Source: Porphyromonadaceae bacterium UBA7048 (lineage in GTDB: Bacteria; Bacteroidota; Bacteroidia; Bacteroidales; Muribaculaceae). Taken from it: 64,000 nucleotides of DNA. Below the pieces are notes generated by a model. The model worked only from the letters and a program-made list of their open reading frames with translations. It was not told the origin of the DNA and did not search any database. Location: positions 1 to 64,000 of the forward strand of contig DLAL01000070.1 of assembly GCA_002493945.1 (NCBI GenBank), read 5' to 3'. A program made the position numbers and the translations under genes. Numbering within the stretch: position 1 is the first letter of the stretch; the number at the start of each line of letters is the position of its first letter. This document shows positions 1 through 11,491 of this stretch, one piece after another.

Positions 1-41
1 CGAACAGACAAGATAAATAAAGTCTAAAAAACTATTCTAAG

Positions 42-90
42 ATTAGGTTTGCATATGATAATCAAAATCATGCAAACCTAATTTTGTTTT
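42..90. terminator. Intrinsic terminator upstream of dnaN
   Basis: A perfect 13-base inverted repeat (42-54 pairing with 70-82, arm ATTAGGTTTGCAT) with a 15-base loop is followed by TTTGTTTT. An A-run before the first arm means it could also work on the minus strand. It probably ends a gene lying left of the window and isolates the dnaN promoter. Confidence 0.75.
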
Positions 91-187
91 ATCTCTTCAC
101 AGTATCACTTGATTGCACGTTAATGAGACAATGTCGCATGTCCGGTACTTCATACACTTCTTAATCAGGGATGAAATAATGATGGTA

Positions 188-219
188 TTTGCATATTCAG
201 AGTAAAAGCACTAAATTTG
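188..219 (+). promoter_or_regulatory. Promoter of the dnaN operon
   Basis: TTTG at 188-191, a 20-base spacer and TAAATTTG at 212-219 match the Bacteroidota housekeeping consensus TTTG-N19-21-TAnnTTTG exactly. Transcription would start near 226, leaving a leader of about 55 bases before the dnaN ATG. The rest of 1-280 shows no gene. Confidence 0.8.
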
Positions 220-280
220 TACGATATTTCCGGAAGTCCGTCCGGCTCTCCGGCCCTTATTGTAAATAACTACATACGCT

Positions 281-1408
281 ATGAAATTCAATGTCTCGAG
301 CAAAGCCTTCTACAATGCCACATCGGCAGTCAGCAAGGTCATAAACTCAAAGAACGCACTTACTATCCTTGACAATTTCTTCATCAGGCTCGAAGGAAGC
401 ATCCTCACCATCACGGGCTCGGATCAGGAGAACGCCCTGACGGCGCGCCTCGAAGTGACCGGCACTAAGGGCGAAGGCAGCTTCTGTCTGGGCGCTCGCC
501 GTCTGGTCGAACTTCTGAAGGAACTCCCCGACCAGGGTGTGACGGTCAACATCGACGACCGCACGCTCGAAGTGCAGCTCGAATATGCTTCGGGACACTA
601 CTCTTTCGTCGGACTGCCCGGCGACCAGTATCCGCAGTTCACCACTCCCGAGGGCGAGGCGCCCATATCGTTCAGCATCGCCACCGAGCAGATGCTTGCC
701 GGCCTTGACAACACCATGTTCGCCGTCAGCAATGACGAGTACCGCCAGATCATGCAGGGCGTCCTGATGGACGTAGCTCCCGACAGCATCACCTTCGTCG
801 CCACGGACACACGCAAGCTCGTGCGCTACATCGACCGCCGCACAGCTCCGGGCGTCAAGGGCGCATGCGTCATCCCGGCCAAGCCCTCCACCGTCATCAA
901 GAACGTATTTGCCAAGGAAGAGACGCTCAACATCAAGATGAACGCACGCAACGCCGTCATCGAGAGCGAGCACTACACATTCCAGTGCACCTTCCTCAAC
1001 GGCACCTTCCCCGACTATAACCGCGTCATCCCCAAGAACAACTCCCTGGTGCTGAACGTCGACCGCACCGCCCTCCTCAACGCCGTGCGCCGCGTGGGCA
1101 TCTTCGTTGAGATGGACGGAGGACTTGAGAAATTCCGCATCACTCCCGAGTGCATACTCCTGAAGTCGAACGACCCCAACCTCTGCACCAGCGCGCGTGA
1201 GCAGGTGCCCTGCTCGTTCTCCGGCAAGGAACTCACCATAGGCTTCAGCGCCAACTACCTCATGGAGATTCTCACCACCCTGAAAGGCCAGGAAGTGGTC
1301 GTCAACCTCGGCGACGCAGGCCGTCCCGGCGTGTTCCGTCCCGGCGAAGAGCCTGAGAACACCGAGCTGGTGATGCTCCTGATGCCCATGACAGTCGGTG
1401 ACTTCTGA
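281..1408 (+). CDS. dnaN: DNA polymerase III beta subunit (sliding clamp)
   Basis: This is the ring-shaped processivity clamp that holds DNA polymerase III, and many repair proteins, on DNA. The protein has 375 residues, the usual length for a three-domain clamp. Its N-terminus (MKFNVSSKAFYNATSAV) and hydrophobic C-terminus with the LMPM segment are characteristic. The ATG at 281 lies about 55 bases after a consensus promoter. It is first in a dense plus-strand operon, with an exonuclease starting 8 bases downstream. dnaA is not adjacent, as is common in Bacteroidota. Assignment is firm. Confidence 0.97.
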   Translation: MKFNVSSKAFYNATSAVSKVINSKNALTILDNFFIRLEGSILTITGSDQENALTARLEVTGTKGEGSFCLGARRLVELLKELPDQGVTVNIDDRTLEVQLEYASGHYSFVGLPGDQYPQFTTPEGEAPISFSIATEQMLAGLDNTMFAVSNDEYRQIMQGVLMDVAPDSITFVATDTRKLVRYIDRRTAPGVKGACVIPAKPSTVIKNVFAKEETLNIKMNARNAVIESEHYTFQCTFLNGTFPDYNRVIPKNNSLVLNVDRTALLNAVRRVGIFVEMDGGLEKFRITPECILLKSNDPNLCTSAREQVPCSFSGKELTIGFSANYLMEILTTLKGQEVVVNLGDAGRPGVFRPGEEPENTELVMLLMPMTVGDF

Positions 1409-1416
1409 TTTGACCG

Positions 1417-2187
1417 ATGGATATGAAACTGAAACTCAACCGCCCGATAGTATTCTTCGACCTCGAGACGACGGGAACGAACATCAACACCGACCGCATC
1501 GTGGAGATTTCGCTGGTCAAGCTCATGCCCAACGGCGAGATTAAGGCCAAGACACGGCGCGTCAATCCCGAGATGCACATTCCCGAAGAGGCCACGGCGG
1601 TACACCACATCACCGATGCCGATGTGGCATCCGAGCCCACGTTCAGGCAGATAGCCCACTCGCTGTCGCAGATTATGGCCGGATGCGACATCGCGGGATT
1701 CAACAGCAACCGCTTCGACATCCCGCTGCTCGACCAGGAGTTCGTCCGCGCCAAGGTGGACTTCGACTTCTCGAAGGCTCGCTTCATCGACGTGCAGACC
1801 ATCTACCACAAGAAGGAGCCGCGCACGCTCGTAGCCGCCTACCGCTACTACTGCGGCAAGGACCTGACCGAGGCGCACAGCGCGCAGGCCGACACCATGG
1901 CCACCATGGAGGTCCTGCTGGCTCAGCTCGAGAAGTACGACGACCTGCCCTGCGACGTGCAGGCGCTGTCGGAGTATGCGTGCAACAACCGCAACGTCGA
2001 CCTGATGGGCCGTCTCATCTTCGATGACAACGGACGCGAGATCATCAACTTCGGCAAGTACAAGGGACAGCCGGCCGAGGAGGTGCTTGCGCGCGACCCC
2101 GGCTATTACAGCTGGATACTCAACGGCGACTTCGCCCAGAACACCAAAAACGCATTCACACGAATCCGGCTCCGGATGAAGAAATGA
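1417..2187 (+). CDS. DEDDh 3'-5' exonuclease (DnaQ/ExoX type)
   Basis: This 256-residue protein is a DnaQ-like exonuclease. The DEDDh residues are visible: D15 and E17 in FFDLETTG, D101 after FNSNRF, and H154/D159 in HSAQAD. The C-terminal part (INFGKYKGQPAEEVL onward) resembles the small domain found at the end of exonuclease X-type proteins. It could be the proofreading epsilon subunit or a stand-alone repair exonuclease; its position between the clamp gene and coaBC does not settle this. Its last four bases overlap the start of coaBC, so the two are probably translationally coupled. Confidence 0.9.
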   Translation: MDMKLKLNRPIVFFDLETTGTNINTDRIVEISLVKLMPNGEIKAKTRRVNPEMHIPEEATAVHHITDADVASEPTFRQIAHSLSQIMAGCDIAGFNSNRFDIPLLDQEFVRAKVDFDFSKARFIDVQTIYHKKEPRTLVAAYRYYCGKDLTEAHSAQADTMATMEVLLAQLEKYDDLPCDVQALSEYACNNRNVDLMGRLIFDDNGREIINFGKYKGQPAEEVLARDPGYYSWILNGDFAQNTKNAFTRIRLRMKK

Positions 2188-3386
2188 CCAATCTCAAAGG
2201 CAAACATATAATACTCGGCATAAGCGGAGGCATCGCGGCTTACAAGAGCGCGATGCTTCTGCGCCTGTTTGTGAAGGCAGGCGCGGAAGTGCAGGTGGTG
2301 ATGACGCCCAACGGCAAGGAGTTCATCACGCCCGTCACTCTGTCGGCCCTCTCGGGCAAGCCGGTCATCAGCGAGTTCTTCACGGCCAATACGGGCGAGT
2401 GGCACTCGCACGTCGACCTCGGTCTGTGGGCCGACGCCATGGTGATAGCCCCGGCCACGGCGTCAACTCTCGCCAAGATGGCCACCGGTGTGGCCGATAA
2501 TATGCTCATCACCACCTACCTGTCGGCCAAGGCGCCCGTCTTCGTGGCGCCTGCCATGGACCTCGACATGATGGCACATCCGACCACGACGCGCAATCTG
2601 GCCACTCTAAAGGCCGACGGCGTACACATCATCGAGCCTGCCACGGGCGAGCTCGCAAGCCATCTGACAGGCCGCGGCCGCATGGAAGAGCCCGAGAAGA
2701 TAGCCGAGGCGCTCGACGCCTTCTTCGGACGTCAGCAGTCGCTCAGGGGGCGCAAGGTGCTCATCACCGCAGGTCCCACCTACGAGCGCATCGACCCCGT
2801 GCGATTCATAGGCAACTTCTCCTCCGGCAAGATGGGCTATGCCCTCGCTGCCGAAGCCGCGCGCCGAGGGGCATCGGTGGTGCTCGTGTCAGGCCCCTCC
2901 GCCCTGCCCGACCCCGCGGGCGACGTCACGACCATCCGCATCGAGAGCGCTCGCGAGATGCTTGCCGCCTGCGAGGAACACTTCGCCGACAGCGACATCA
3001 CCATCATGTCGGCCGCCGTGGCCGACTATGCTCCGGCTCATCCGCGCGACCGCAAGATCAAACGCGAGCATGAGGACGTGCCCGTCATGGAGCTGGTGAA
3101 GAATCCCGACATCGCCGCCACGCTGGGTGCGCGCAAGCGCCCCGGGCAGATACTCACCGGTTTCGCCCTCGAGACCGACAACGAGATGGCCAACGCCCGG
3201 CAGAAACTCGCCAAAAAGAATCTCGACATGATAGTGCTGAACTCACTTGCCGACAAAGGCGCAGGATTCGGCACGGACACCAACAAGGTGAGCATCATCA
3301 CCACCGACACCGTCACCGAGGTGCCGCTCAAGAGCAAGACCGAAGTGGCAGGCGACATACTTGACCGCATTACCGAACTGCTATGA
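2184..3386 (+). CDS. coaBC: Bifunctional phosphopantothenoylcysteine synthetase/decarboxylase
   Basis: CoaBC joins 4'-phosphopantothenate to cysteine and decarboxylates the product to 4'-phosphopantetheine, for coenzyme A synthesis. Residues 1-180 form the FMN-binding CoaC half (GISGGIAAYKSA; H76 in HSHVDLG). Residues 190-400 form the CoaB half (TAGPTYERIDPVRFIGNFSSGKMG). Two positions differ from the E. coli enzyme. The PXMNXXMW substrate clamp reads PAMDLDMM, with Asp at 126 instead of Asn. The region that carries the redox-active Cys in E. coli reads GELASHLTGRGRM, with no Cys. The first may be a Bacteroidota-wide variant. The gene overlaps its neighbours by 4 bases on both sides. Confidence 0.95.
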   Translation: MTNLKGKHIILGISGGIAAYKSAMLLRLFVKAGAEVQVVMTPNGKEFITPVTLSALSGKPVISEFFTANTGEWHSHVDLGLWADAMVIAPATASTLAKMATGVADNMLITTYLSAKAPVFVAPAMDLDMMAHPTTTRNLATLKADGVHIIEPATGELASHLTGRGRMEEPEKIAEALDAFFGRQQSLRGRKVLITAGPTYERIDPVRFIGNFSSGKMGYALAAEAARRGASVVLVSGPSALPDPAGDVTTIRIESAREMLAACEEHFADSDITIMSAAVADYAPAHPRDRKIKREHEDVPVMELVKNPDIAATLGARKRPGQILTGFALETDNEMANARQKLAKKNLDMIVLNSLADKGAGFGTDTNKVSIITTDTVTEVPLKSKTEVAGDILDRITELL

Positions 3387-4303
3387 AACATCCTCTCTCC
3401 CCATACATAGTGGCCTCGGCGGCTCTCCTGGCGCTCACGGCCGAAACGAAAGCGCAGGAGCTGAACTGCGAGGTGACCATAAACACCGACCAGATAGAAG
3501 GCACCAACAAACAGGTATTCGAGACCCTCAAGCAGGCCATGACCGAATACTTCAACACCACCACGTTCACCAGCGCGCAGTTCGCGGCGAACGAGAAGAT
3601 TGAGTGCCGCTTCTTCCTGACGGTGAAGGAATACGCTGACGACACATTCAAGGGCGACATTCAGGTGCAGTCGCTCAGACCCGTGTACAACTCCTCATAC
3701 ACCACCACGCTCATCAACTTCAAGGACACCAAGGTCGAGTTCGCCTACCGTGAGAACGAGCCGCTGATATTCTCGGTGAACAATATGGAGAGTCAGCTGA
3801 CGGCCATCCTCAACTTCTATGCCTACCTGATACTGGCCGTCGACTTCGACTCCTTCTCGCCCCACGGAGGCGACCCCTACTTCGAGCGCCTGAAGGTGAT
3901 AGTCCAGCAGGCGCAGTCATCGGGCGAGACGGGCTGGAAGGCTTTCGAGGACACCAAGAACCGTTCGGCCGTACTCAGTTCGTTCACCGACGCCGCGACT
4001 TCGGGCATCCGCGACCTGATGTACAAGTACCACCGCCAGGGACTCGACAACATGGTCGTGTCTGTCGACAAGGGCCGTGCCACCGTGACAGAGTCGCTCG
4101 GCGAAATCGAGAAGATATACAAGGCCAACCCCATGACGGTGGCACTCTCGATGTTCAAGGACGCCAAGCTCGACGAACTCGTCAACATATACTCGAAGGC
4201 TCCGGCTGACGAGCGCACCAAGGTTTACAATCTTCTTCAGCCCATCTACCCCACGGAGAGCCAGCGGCTTGAAGAACTCAAGAAAGGAGCACAGCAGCAA
4301 TGA
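3383..4303 (+). CDS. DUF4835 family exported protein (PorD-like)
   Basis: This 306-residue protein has a signal peptide (MKHPLSPYIVASAALLALTAETKA, cleavage before QELN), so it is probably periplasmic. The mature start (QELNCEVTINTDQIEGTNKQVF) and the long middle region match the DUF4835 family. That family is nearly always found between coaBC and recN in Bacteroidota and is linked to the type IX secretion system under the name PorD. No other type IX gene is in this window, so that role is inference from the family. It overlaps coaBC and recN by 4 bases each. Confidence 0.85.
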   Translation: MKHPLSPYIVASAALLALTAETKAQELNCEVTINTDQIEGTNKQVFETLKQAMTEYFNTTTFTSAQFAANEKIECRFFLTVKEYADDTFKGDIQVQSLRPVYNSSYTTTLINFKDTKVEFAYRENEPLIFSVNNMESQLTAILNFYAYLILAVDFDSFSPHGGDPYFERLKVIVQQAQSSGETGWKAFEDTKNRSAVLSSFTDAATSGIRDLMYKYHRQGLDNMVVSVDKGRATVTESLGEIEKIYKANPMTVALSMFKDAKLDELVNIYSKAPADERTKVYNLLQPIYPTESQRLEELKKGAQQQ

Positions 4304-5979
4304 TCAAATCGCTACATATCTCCAACTACGCACTGATAAGCGAGATTGACATAGACTTCACACCGGGATTCAACATCATCACGGGAGAGACCGGTGCCGG
4401 CAAGTCGATAATCCTCGGAGCGCTCTCCATGCTGCTCGGAGGACGAGCCGATACCCGTGTGGTGCGCGACCCCTCGCGCAAGTCGGTCGTGGAAGCCATG
4501 TTCGACCTCATCGACGCGTCGAGCGTCGACGAAATCATCGTGGCCAACCGTCTCGACCCCTCGGGCACGGAGTGTATCCTGCGGCGCGAGATAGCGCCCG
4601 GCGGACGGTCGCGCGCCTTCGTCAACGACACCCCGGTCACTCTTCCCGTATTACGCGAGATAGCCGTACGGCTTGTCGACATACACTCCCAGCATCAGAA
4701 TCTGCTGCTGGCGTCGCCTGACTATCAGCTCGAGATTATCGACTGCCTGTCGGGCACGTCAGAACTGCTTGCAGAGTATTCCAGGGCCTACGAGGCATAC
4801 CGCAAGACGCTCAAGGAGTACACCGAGACCCGCGAGCTCATCCGCCGCACACGCGACGACGCCGAGTTCCTCCAGTATCAGTACGACCAGCTCGCCGACC
4901 TCGACATTCAGCCTGGCGAACACCAGGCGCTTGAGAGCGAGCGCGAGATTCTGGCCAACGTCAACGAGATTCGCGACGACCTGAACAAAGCGCTCGAACC
5001 CCTTGCCAACGCGCAGGACAACGCCCTCTCGCTCATGGCGCAGGCCGTCGATGCTCTCGAGGAGCTGGCTGCCACATCAGGCAACGACGGCACCGACTTC
5101 CACTCGCTGGCCGAGCGCCTTGATTCGGCACGCATCGAAGTGTCCGACATAGCCGACACCCTGATAGACTACGAGACCGCACTGGCCGCCGACCCCGAGC
5201 GTCTTGACGAAATCGAGGCGCGCCTCGGCAAGCTCTACTCGCTCGAGCTGAAGCATCATGTTGACGACAGCGACGGTCTGCTCGAACTGCTCGGACGCCT
5301 CAAGGAGCAGCTCAAGACTCTTGAGGACAGCGACAACGTGCTCGCCGCACGCGAGAAGGCCGCCAAGCGAGCCAAGAAGCAGGCCATAAACCTGGCAGCG
5401 CAGATATCGGAGAAACGCTCGGCCGCTGCCGCCGAATTCGCCGACGCGCTGCGCCGCACGGCCGCACCGCTGGGCATGCAGAATCTGCGCTGCGATATAT
5501 CGCTCACACGCGGCAAACTCGGCCCGACGGGCTTCGACCAGATACAGTTCCTCTTCGCCTTCAACCGCAATCAGATGCTCATGCCCGTCGGAGGCACCGC
5601 CTCGGGCGGCGAGATATCGCGTCTGATGCTCGCCATCAGAGCCATCGTGGCCGAACGCGTGCACCTGCCCTCGATAATATTCGACGAGGTCGACACCGGA
5701 GTGTCGGGCGAAATCGCCGGACGCATGGCCGAGATGATGGCCGAGATAAGCCGCACCATACAGGTCATCACCATCACACACCTGCCGGGCGTGGCCGCAA
5801 TGGGCACTACGCACTTCAAGGTCTACAAGGAGGACGACGAGAGCTCGACCACCACGCGCATCCTGCGGCTCGACCACGACGAGCGCGTGGCCGAGATAGC
5901 GCTCATGCTCAGCGGCGACAGCTCCGACCCGGCCGCCCGTGCCAATGCCAGGGCGCTCCTCGCAAAGGCCGCCAATTGA
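4300..5979 (+). CDS. recN: DNA repair protein RecN
   Basis: RecN is an SMC-like ATPase that acts on DNA ends in recombinational double-strand break repair. At 559 residues it has the family length. Walker A (GETGAGKS) is at residues 29-36, a long coiled coil lies between about 150 and 380, the signature (ASGGE) is near 434, and Walker B (IIFDEVDTGVSG) is near 458. The ATG overlaps the DUF4835 stop codon. Forty-five bases separate it from rlmB. Confidence 0.96.
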   Translation: MIKSLHISNYALISEIDIDFTPGFNIITGETGAGKSIILGALSMLLGGRADTRVVRDPSRKSVVEAMFDLIDASSVDEIIVANRLDPSGTECILRREIAPGGRSRAFVNDTPVTLPVLREIAVRLVDIHSQHQNLLLASPDYQLEIIDCLSGTSELLAEYSRAYEAYRKTLKEYTETRELIRRTRDDAEFLQYQYDQLADLDIQPGEHQALESEREILANVNEIRDDLNKALEPLANAQDNALSLMAQAVDALEELAATSGNDGTDFHSLAERLDSARIEVSDIADTLIDYETALAADPERLDEIEARLGKLYSLELKHHVDDSDGLLELLGRLKEQLKTLEDSDNVLAAREKAAKRAKKQAINLAAQISEKRSAAAAEFADALRRTAAPLGMQNLRCDISLTRGKLGPTGFDQIQFLFAFNRNQMLMPVGGTASGGEISRLMLAIRAIVAERVHLPSIIFDEVDTGVSGEIAGRMAEMMAEISRTIQVITITHLPGVAAMGTTHFKVYKEDDESSTTTRILRLDHDERVAEIALMLSGDSSDPAARANARALLAKAAN

Positions 5980-6024
5980 GCGCCGGCGCGGCATCATTCT
6001 TCCAATAGTATAATTACCAAGGAT

Positions 6025-6780
6025 ATGGATTCATCAGATTATATTTTCGGACTGCATCCCGTGCTCGAAGCCATCGAGGCCGGACGCACCATCGACAAAC
6101 TGTACATCAAGAAGGACCTCCACGGCGACCTGGCCATCCGCCTCTGCCGTCAGGCCCGCGAACTCGGCATACCCGTGCAGCGCGTGCCCGTGGAACGTCT
6201 CAATAAGATTACGCGCAAGAACCACCAGGGCGTCATAGCCCAGATGGGCGCCATAGCCTACGCGAAGCTCGGCAACATCGTGCCCACACTCTTCGAGGAC
6301 GGCGTCATCCCCTTCATCCTCGTGCTTGACGGCATCACCGACGTGCGCAACTTCGGCGCCATAGCCCGTACGGCCGAGTGCTGCGGTGTGAACGCCATCG
6401 TCATCCCCACGCGCGGAAGTGTCAGCGTGGGAGCCGACGCCGTCAAGACTTCGGCAGGAGCACTCCTGCACATCCCCGTCTGTCGCGAGGACTCGCTGCT
6501 CGGTGCCGTGAAGTATCTGCAGTCAAGCGGATGCAGCATCGTGTGCTCCACCGAGAAAGCGTCAGAGAACTACACTCTGGCCGACTTCACGGCCCCTGTG
6601 GCGCTGGTGATGGGCGCCGAGGACACAGGTATATCGGAGGACATACTGGCCATGGCCGACGTACGTGCGGCCATACCGATGTTCGGCAACATAGGCTCGC
6701 TCAACGTGAGCGTGGCCGCAGGCGTGATGATGTACGAGGTAGTGCGTCAGCGCCTTAACAGCAATCTCGAAATTATCTGA
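6025..6780 (+). CDS. rlmB: 23S rRNA 2'-O-ribose methyltransferase RlmB (SpoU/TrmH family)
   Basis: This is a 251-residue SpoU methyltransferase with an N-terminal RNA-binding substrate domain (IFGLHPVLEAIEAG) and the C-terminal trefoil-knot catalytic domain. All three knot motifs are visible: motif 1 LDGITDVRNFGAIARTA, motif 2 LVMGAEDTGIS and motif 3 IPMFGNIGSLNVSVAAG. The RlmB subfamily in E. coli methylates G2251 of 23S rRNA. The exact target here is inferred, and another 23S or tRNA site is possible. The next gene starts 2 bases after its stop. Confidence 0.9.
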   Translation: MDSSDYIFGLHPVLEAIEAGRTIDKLYIKKDLHGDLAIRLCRQARELGIPVQRVPVERLNKITRKNHQGVIAQMGAIAYAKLGNIVPTLFEDGVIPFILVLDGITDVRNFGAIARTAECCGVNAIVIPTRGSVSVGADAVKTSAGALLHIPVCREDSLLGAVKYLQSSGCSIVCSTEKASENYTLADFTAPVALVMGAEDTGISEDILAMADVRAAIPMFGNIGSLNVSVAAGVMMYEVVRQRLNSNLEII

Positions 6781-6782
6781 GA

Positions 6783-8753
<1,971 letters not shown>

Positions 8754-8793
8754 TTCAGACAATTCGCCATCACATATATCATCATAAACATAT

Positions 8794-10815
8794 ATGAAAC
8801 GAGTAAACCTTTACATTATCCCTGCCGCCATAGCCGCACTCACATGCGTGGCTTCGTGCGGCCACACTCAGCAACAGCAGAAGGGCATCGACATGGCCAA
8901 CCTGGACACGTCGGTAGCTCCGGGCGAAGACTTCTACCAGTACGCCTGCGGCGGCTGGATGAAGAACAATCCTCTGCCTGCCGAATACTCGCGCTACGGC
9001 AGCTTCGACCAGCTCAGCCAGGACAACCTCGCCCACCTGAAAGAACTTGTCCTCGGTCTTGACCGCAATGCCGCCGACGGCACCAACGAGCAGAAAGTGG
9101 CCGACCTCTACGATATGGGGATGGACAGCATCCGCCTCAATAACGAAGGCGCCAAGCCACTCGAAGCCGACCTGGCACGCATCAGCTCGGCCACACGCGA
9201 CTCCATCATCGACCTGATGGCCACACTCCCCGGCGTAGACGTCTTCTTCGGAACATATGTGGGCGCCGACCTCAAGGACAGCGACGTCAACACTATGTAC
9301 TGGGGTCAGAGCGGTCTCGGTCTGGGCGACCGCGACTACTACACCGACGACAGCGAGCGTTCCGTGAAAGTACGCGAGGCATACCGCAACTACCTCAAGA
9401 CCATCGCCGGACTCATCGGCTATGAGGAAGGCGCAGCCAACCGCCTGGCCGACAACGTCCTCACCCTCGAGACCCGTCTGGCCGAGCAGCAGATGACACG
9501 CACCGAGCAGCGCGACATCCAGGCCCAGTACAATCCCATGACCGTGGCCGAACTGTCCGCGAAATATCCCGCAGTCAACCTCAGCCGCTACTTCGCCGAC
9601 CAGAATCTCAACGTCGACACCGTCATCGTCGACTCGCCCCGCTACTTCGAGACCGTCGACCGTGTCCTCAATGACACCGACGAACAGGTGCTCCGCGACT
9701 ACGTGACTGCATCCTACGTGTCGAGCGCCGCACCTTACCTGAGCGATGCCTTCATCGACGCCAACTTCGAGCTCTCCAAGGCCATCTCCGGCGTCGAGGA
9801 GCAGCAGCCGCGCTGGAAGCGTGCCGTGGGTGTGCCCAACGGCATCCTCGGCGAAGCCCTCGGACAGCTCTTCGTGGAGAAATATTTCCCCGAGACATCC
9901 AAGACCCGCATGCTCACCCTCGTGGGTAACCTTCAGGAAGCCCTCGGACAGCACATCGACAGCCTCACATGGATGAGCGACGCCACCAAGGCTCGCGCAC
10001 GCGAGAAACTCGCCAACTTCCACGTGAAGATCGGCTATCCCGACACCTGGCGCGACTACTCCAAGCTCGCCATCGACCCCTCCAAGCCGTACTGGAACAA
10101 CATCCAGGAGGCCATCGTCTTCAATCAGGACTACAACAACTCGGACTACGGCAAACCGGTTGACCGCGAGCGCTGGCTGATGTCGCCCCAGACCGTCAAC
10201 GCATACTACAACCCCACCACCAACGAAATCTGCTTCCCTGCCGGCATCCTCCAGCCCCCCTTCTTCAACGCCGAGGCTGACGACGCCGTCAACTATGGTG
10301 CTATCGGCGTCGTAATCGGTCACGAAATGACCCACGGCTTCGACGACCAGGGCCGTCAGTTCGACAAGAACGGCAACTTCGCCGACTGGTGGACCAAAGA
10401 GGACGCCAAGGCATTCAACGAACTCGCCGACGGCCTCGTTGCACAGTTCGACAGCATCATCGTGGCAGGCGACACCCACGCCAACGGCCGTCTCACCCTC
10501 GGTGAGAACATCGCCGACCAGGGCGGTCTCCGTGTGGCCCACACCGCATATCTCAACTCCCTCAATGGCACCGAGGCACCCGTCATCGACGGCCTCACTC
10601 CCGAGCAGCGCTTCTACCTGGCCTATGCCAACGTATGGGCCGCCAACATCCGCGAGGACGAGATTCTCTCGCGCACCATCAGCGACCCCCACTCACTCGG
10701 CCGCTGGCGCGTGAATGCCACCCTGCGCAACCTCCAGCCCTTCTTCGACGCATTCGGCATCAAGGAAGGTGACAAGATGTTCCGCCCCGAAGCCGAGCGT
10801 GTCATCATCTGGTAA
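8794..10815 (+). CDS. pepO: M13 family zinc metallopeptidase, lipoprotein (PepO/neprilysin-like)
   Basis: This is a 673-residue neprilysin-family endopeptidase. The zinc motif HEMTH is at 510-514 and the third ligand plus supporting Asp are in ENIAD at 571-575. The substrate-binding NAYYNP motif lies upstream at about 469. The N-terminus is a lipoprotein signal with lipobox VASC followed by GHTQQQQ, so the enzyme is tethered to a membrane, probably facing the periplasm. Forty bases separate it from the ABC-F gene with no clear promoter between them. A terminator follows at 10842-10888. Confidence 0.95.
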   Translation: MKRVNLYIIPAAIAALTCVASCGHTQQQQKGIDMANLDTSVAPGEDFYQYACGGWMKNNPLPAEYSRYGSFDQLSQDNLAHLKELVLGLDRNAADGTNEQKVADLYDMGMDSIRLNNEGAKPLEADLARISSATRDSIIDLMATLPGVDVFFGTYVGADLKDSDVNTMYWGQSGLGLGDRDYYTDDSERSVKVREAYRNYLKTIAGLIGYEEGAANRLADNVLTLETRLAEQQMTRTEQRDIQAQYNPMTVAELSAKYPAVNLSRYFADQNLNVDTVIVDSPRYFETVDRVLNDTDEQVLRDYVTASYVSSAAPYLSDAFIDANFELSKAISGVEEQQPRWKRAVGVPNGILGEALGQLFVEKYFPETSKTRMLTLVGNLQEALGQHIDSLTWMSDATKARAREKLANFHVKIGYPDTWRDYSKLAIDPSKPYWNNIQEAIVFNQDYNNSDYGKPVDRERWLMSPQTVNAYYNPTTNEICFPAGILQPPFFNAEADDAVNYGAIGVVIGHEMTHGFDDQGRQFDKNGNFADWWTKEDAKAFNELADGLVAQFDSIIVAGDTHANGRLTLGENIADQGGLRVAHTAYLNSLNGTEAPVIDGLTPEQRFYLAYANVWAANIREDEILSRTISDPHSLGRWRVNATLRNLQPFFDAFGIKEGDKMFRPEAERVIIW

Positions 10816-10841
10816 GCATTGACTCCGACAGACATCCTATA

Positions 10842-10888
10842 CCGGGCATCGCCCTATCAATTATAAGGGCGGTGTCCGGCATTTTTTT
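10842..10888 (+). terminator. Intrinsic terminator after pepO
   Basis: An imperfect stem pairs CCGGGCATCGCCCT (from 10842) with AGGGCGGTGTCCGG (ending 10879), followed by seven T (10882-10888). It marks the end of the dnaN-to-pepO transcription block. Confidence 0.75.
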
Positions 10889-10920
10889 ACACCTGCTTAA
10901 TACTGTAAAATCGTGAAACC

Positions 10921-11448
10921 ATGAATAAATCAACTGTAATATACGCCATCATCATCACCGCATCCGTCCTGCTGGGTTCGTGGTTGCTGTTTTGGGGAGC
11001 CAATGCGCTCGTATGGATTATGAGCCTTGACTTCAGCCCTTTCGCACTCCTGACAGAGATGATGTCAGGGGGCGGCCTGCTGACGAAATTCATCAGCTAC
11101 ATGCTCTCTTTCGAATGGGCCTACGGACTGGCCTTCTTATACATTCTCATCACCATCGGCAAAGAGGAAGGACGCCTGTCGGACACGCAAAGGCTCATTT
11201 TTGCCATTCCTACCATCCTGATTATAATGATATACGACCCTCGCATAGCCTCGTATATGCCCGGATTCATAGAGTCTGCTCTCCGCTTCCTGCAGCAGAC
11301 GTGTGCAGCGCGCCTTATCGGAGGTGTGTCGTGGCTCAACCACTCTACCGACACGGCCATATCCGACGGTTTCTACTTCACGGTCTTTGATATGATGATA
11401 GCCGGGGTCTACCTTTTCTGGTATTGGTCTTCTTCAAAAAATGATTGA
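10921..11448 (+). CDS. Hypothetical small integral membrane protein
   Basis: I do not recognise this 175-residue protein. It is hydrophobic, with four likely membrane segments at about 7-32, 60-80, 90-108 and 152-170. A short charged loop (GKEEGRLSDTQR) sits between the second and third. It carries no catalytic motif I can name. It starts 33 bases after the pepO terminator. The downstream lipoprotein gene has its own candidate promoter, so the two need not be co-transcribed. Slightly lower GC than its neighbours suggests a less conserved gene. Confidence 0.7.
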   Translation: MNKSTVIYAIIITASVLLGSWLLFWGANALVWIMSLDFSPFALLTEMMSGGGLLTKFISYMLSFEWAYGLAFLYILITIGKEEGRLSDTQRLIFAIPTILIIMIYDPRIASYMPGFIESALRFLQQTCAARLIGGVSWLNHSTDTAISDGFYFTVFDMMIAGVYLFWYWSSSKND

Positions 11449-11491
11449 AAAACTTTTTCACACATTTTTAGCATAATAGGGAAATAATTAG

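Noticed and set aside
8782..10692. 636-codon open frame opposite pepO
   Set aside because: Antisense shadow of a gene with an intact M13 active site. The same applies to 6945-8399 opposite the ABC-F gene and 5077-5997 opposite recN.
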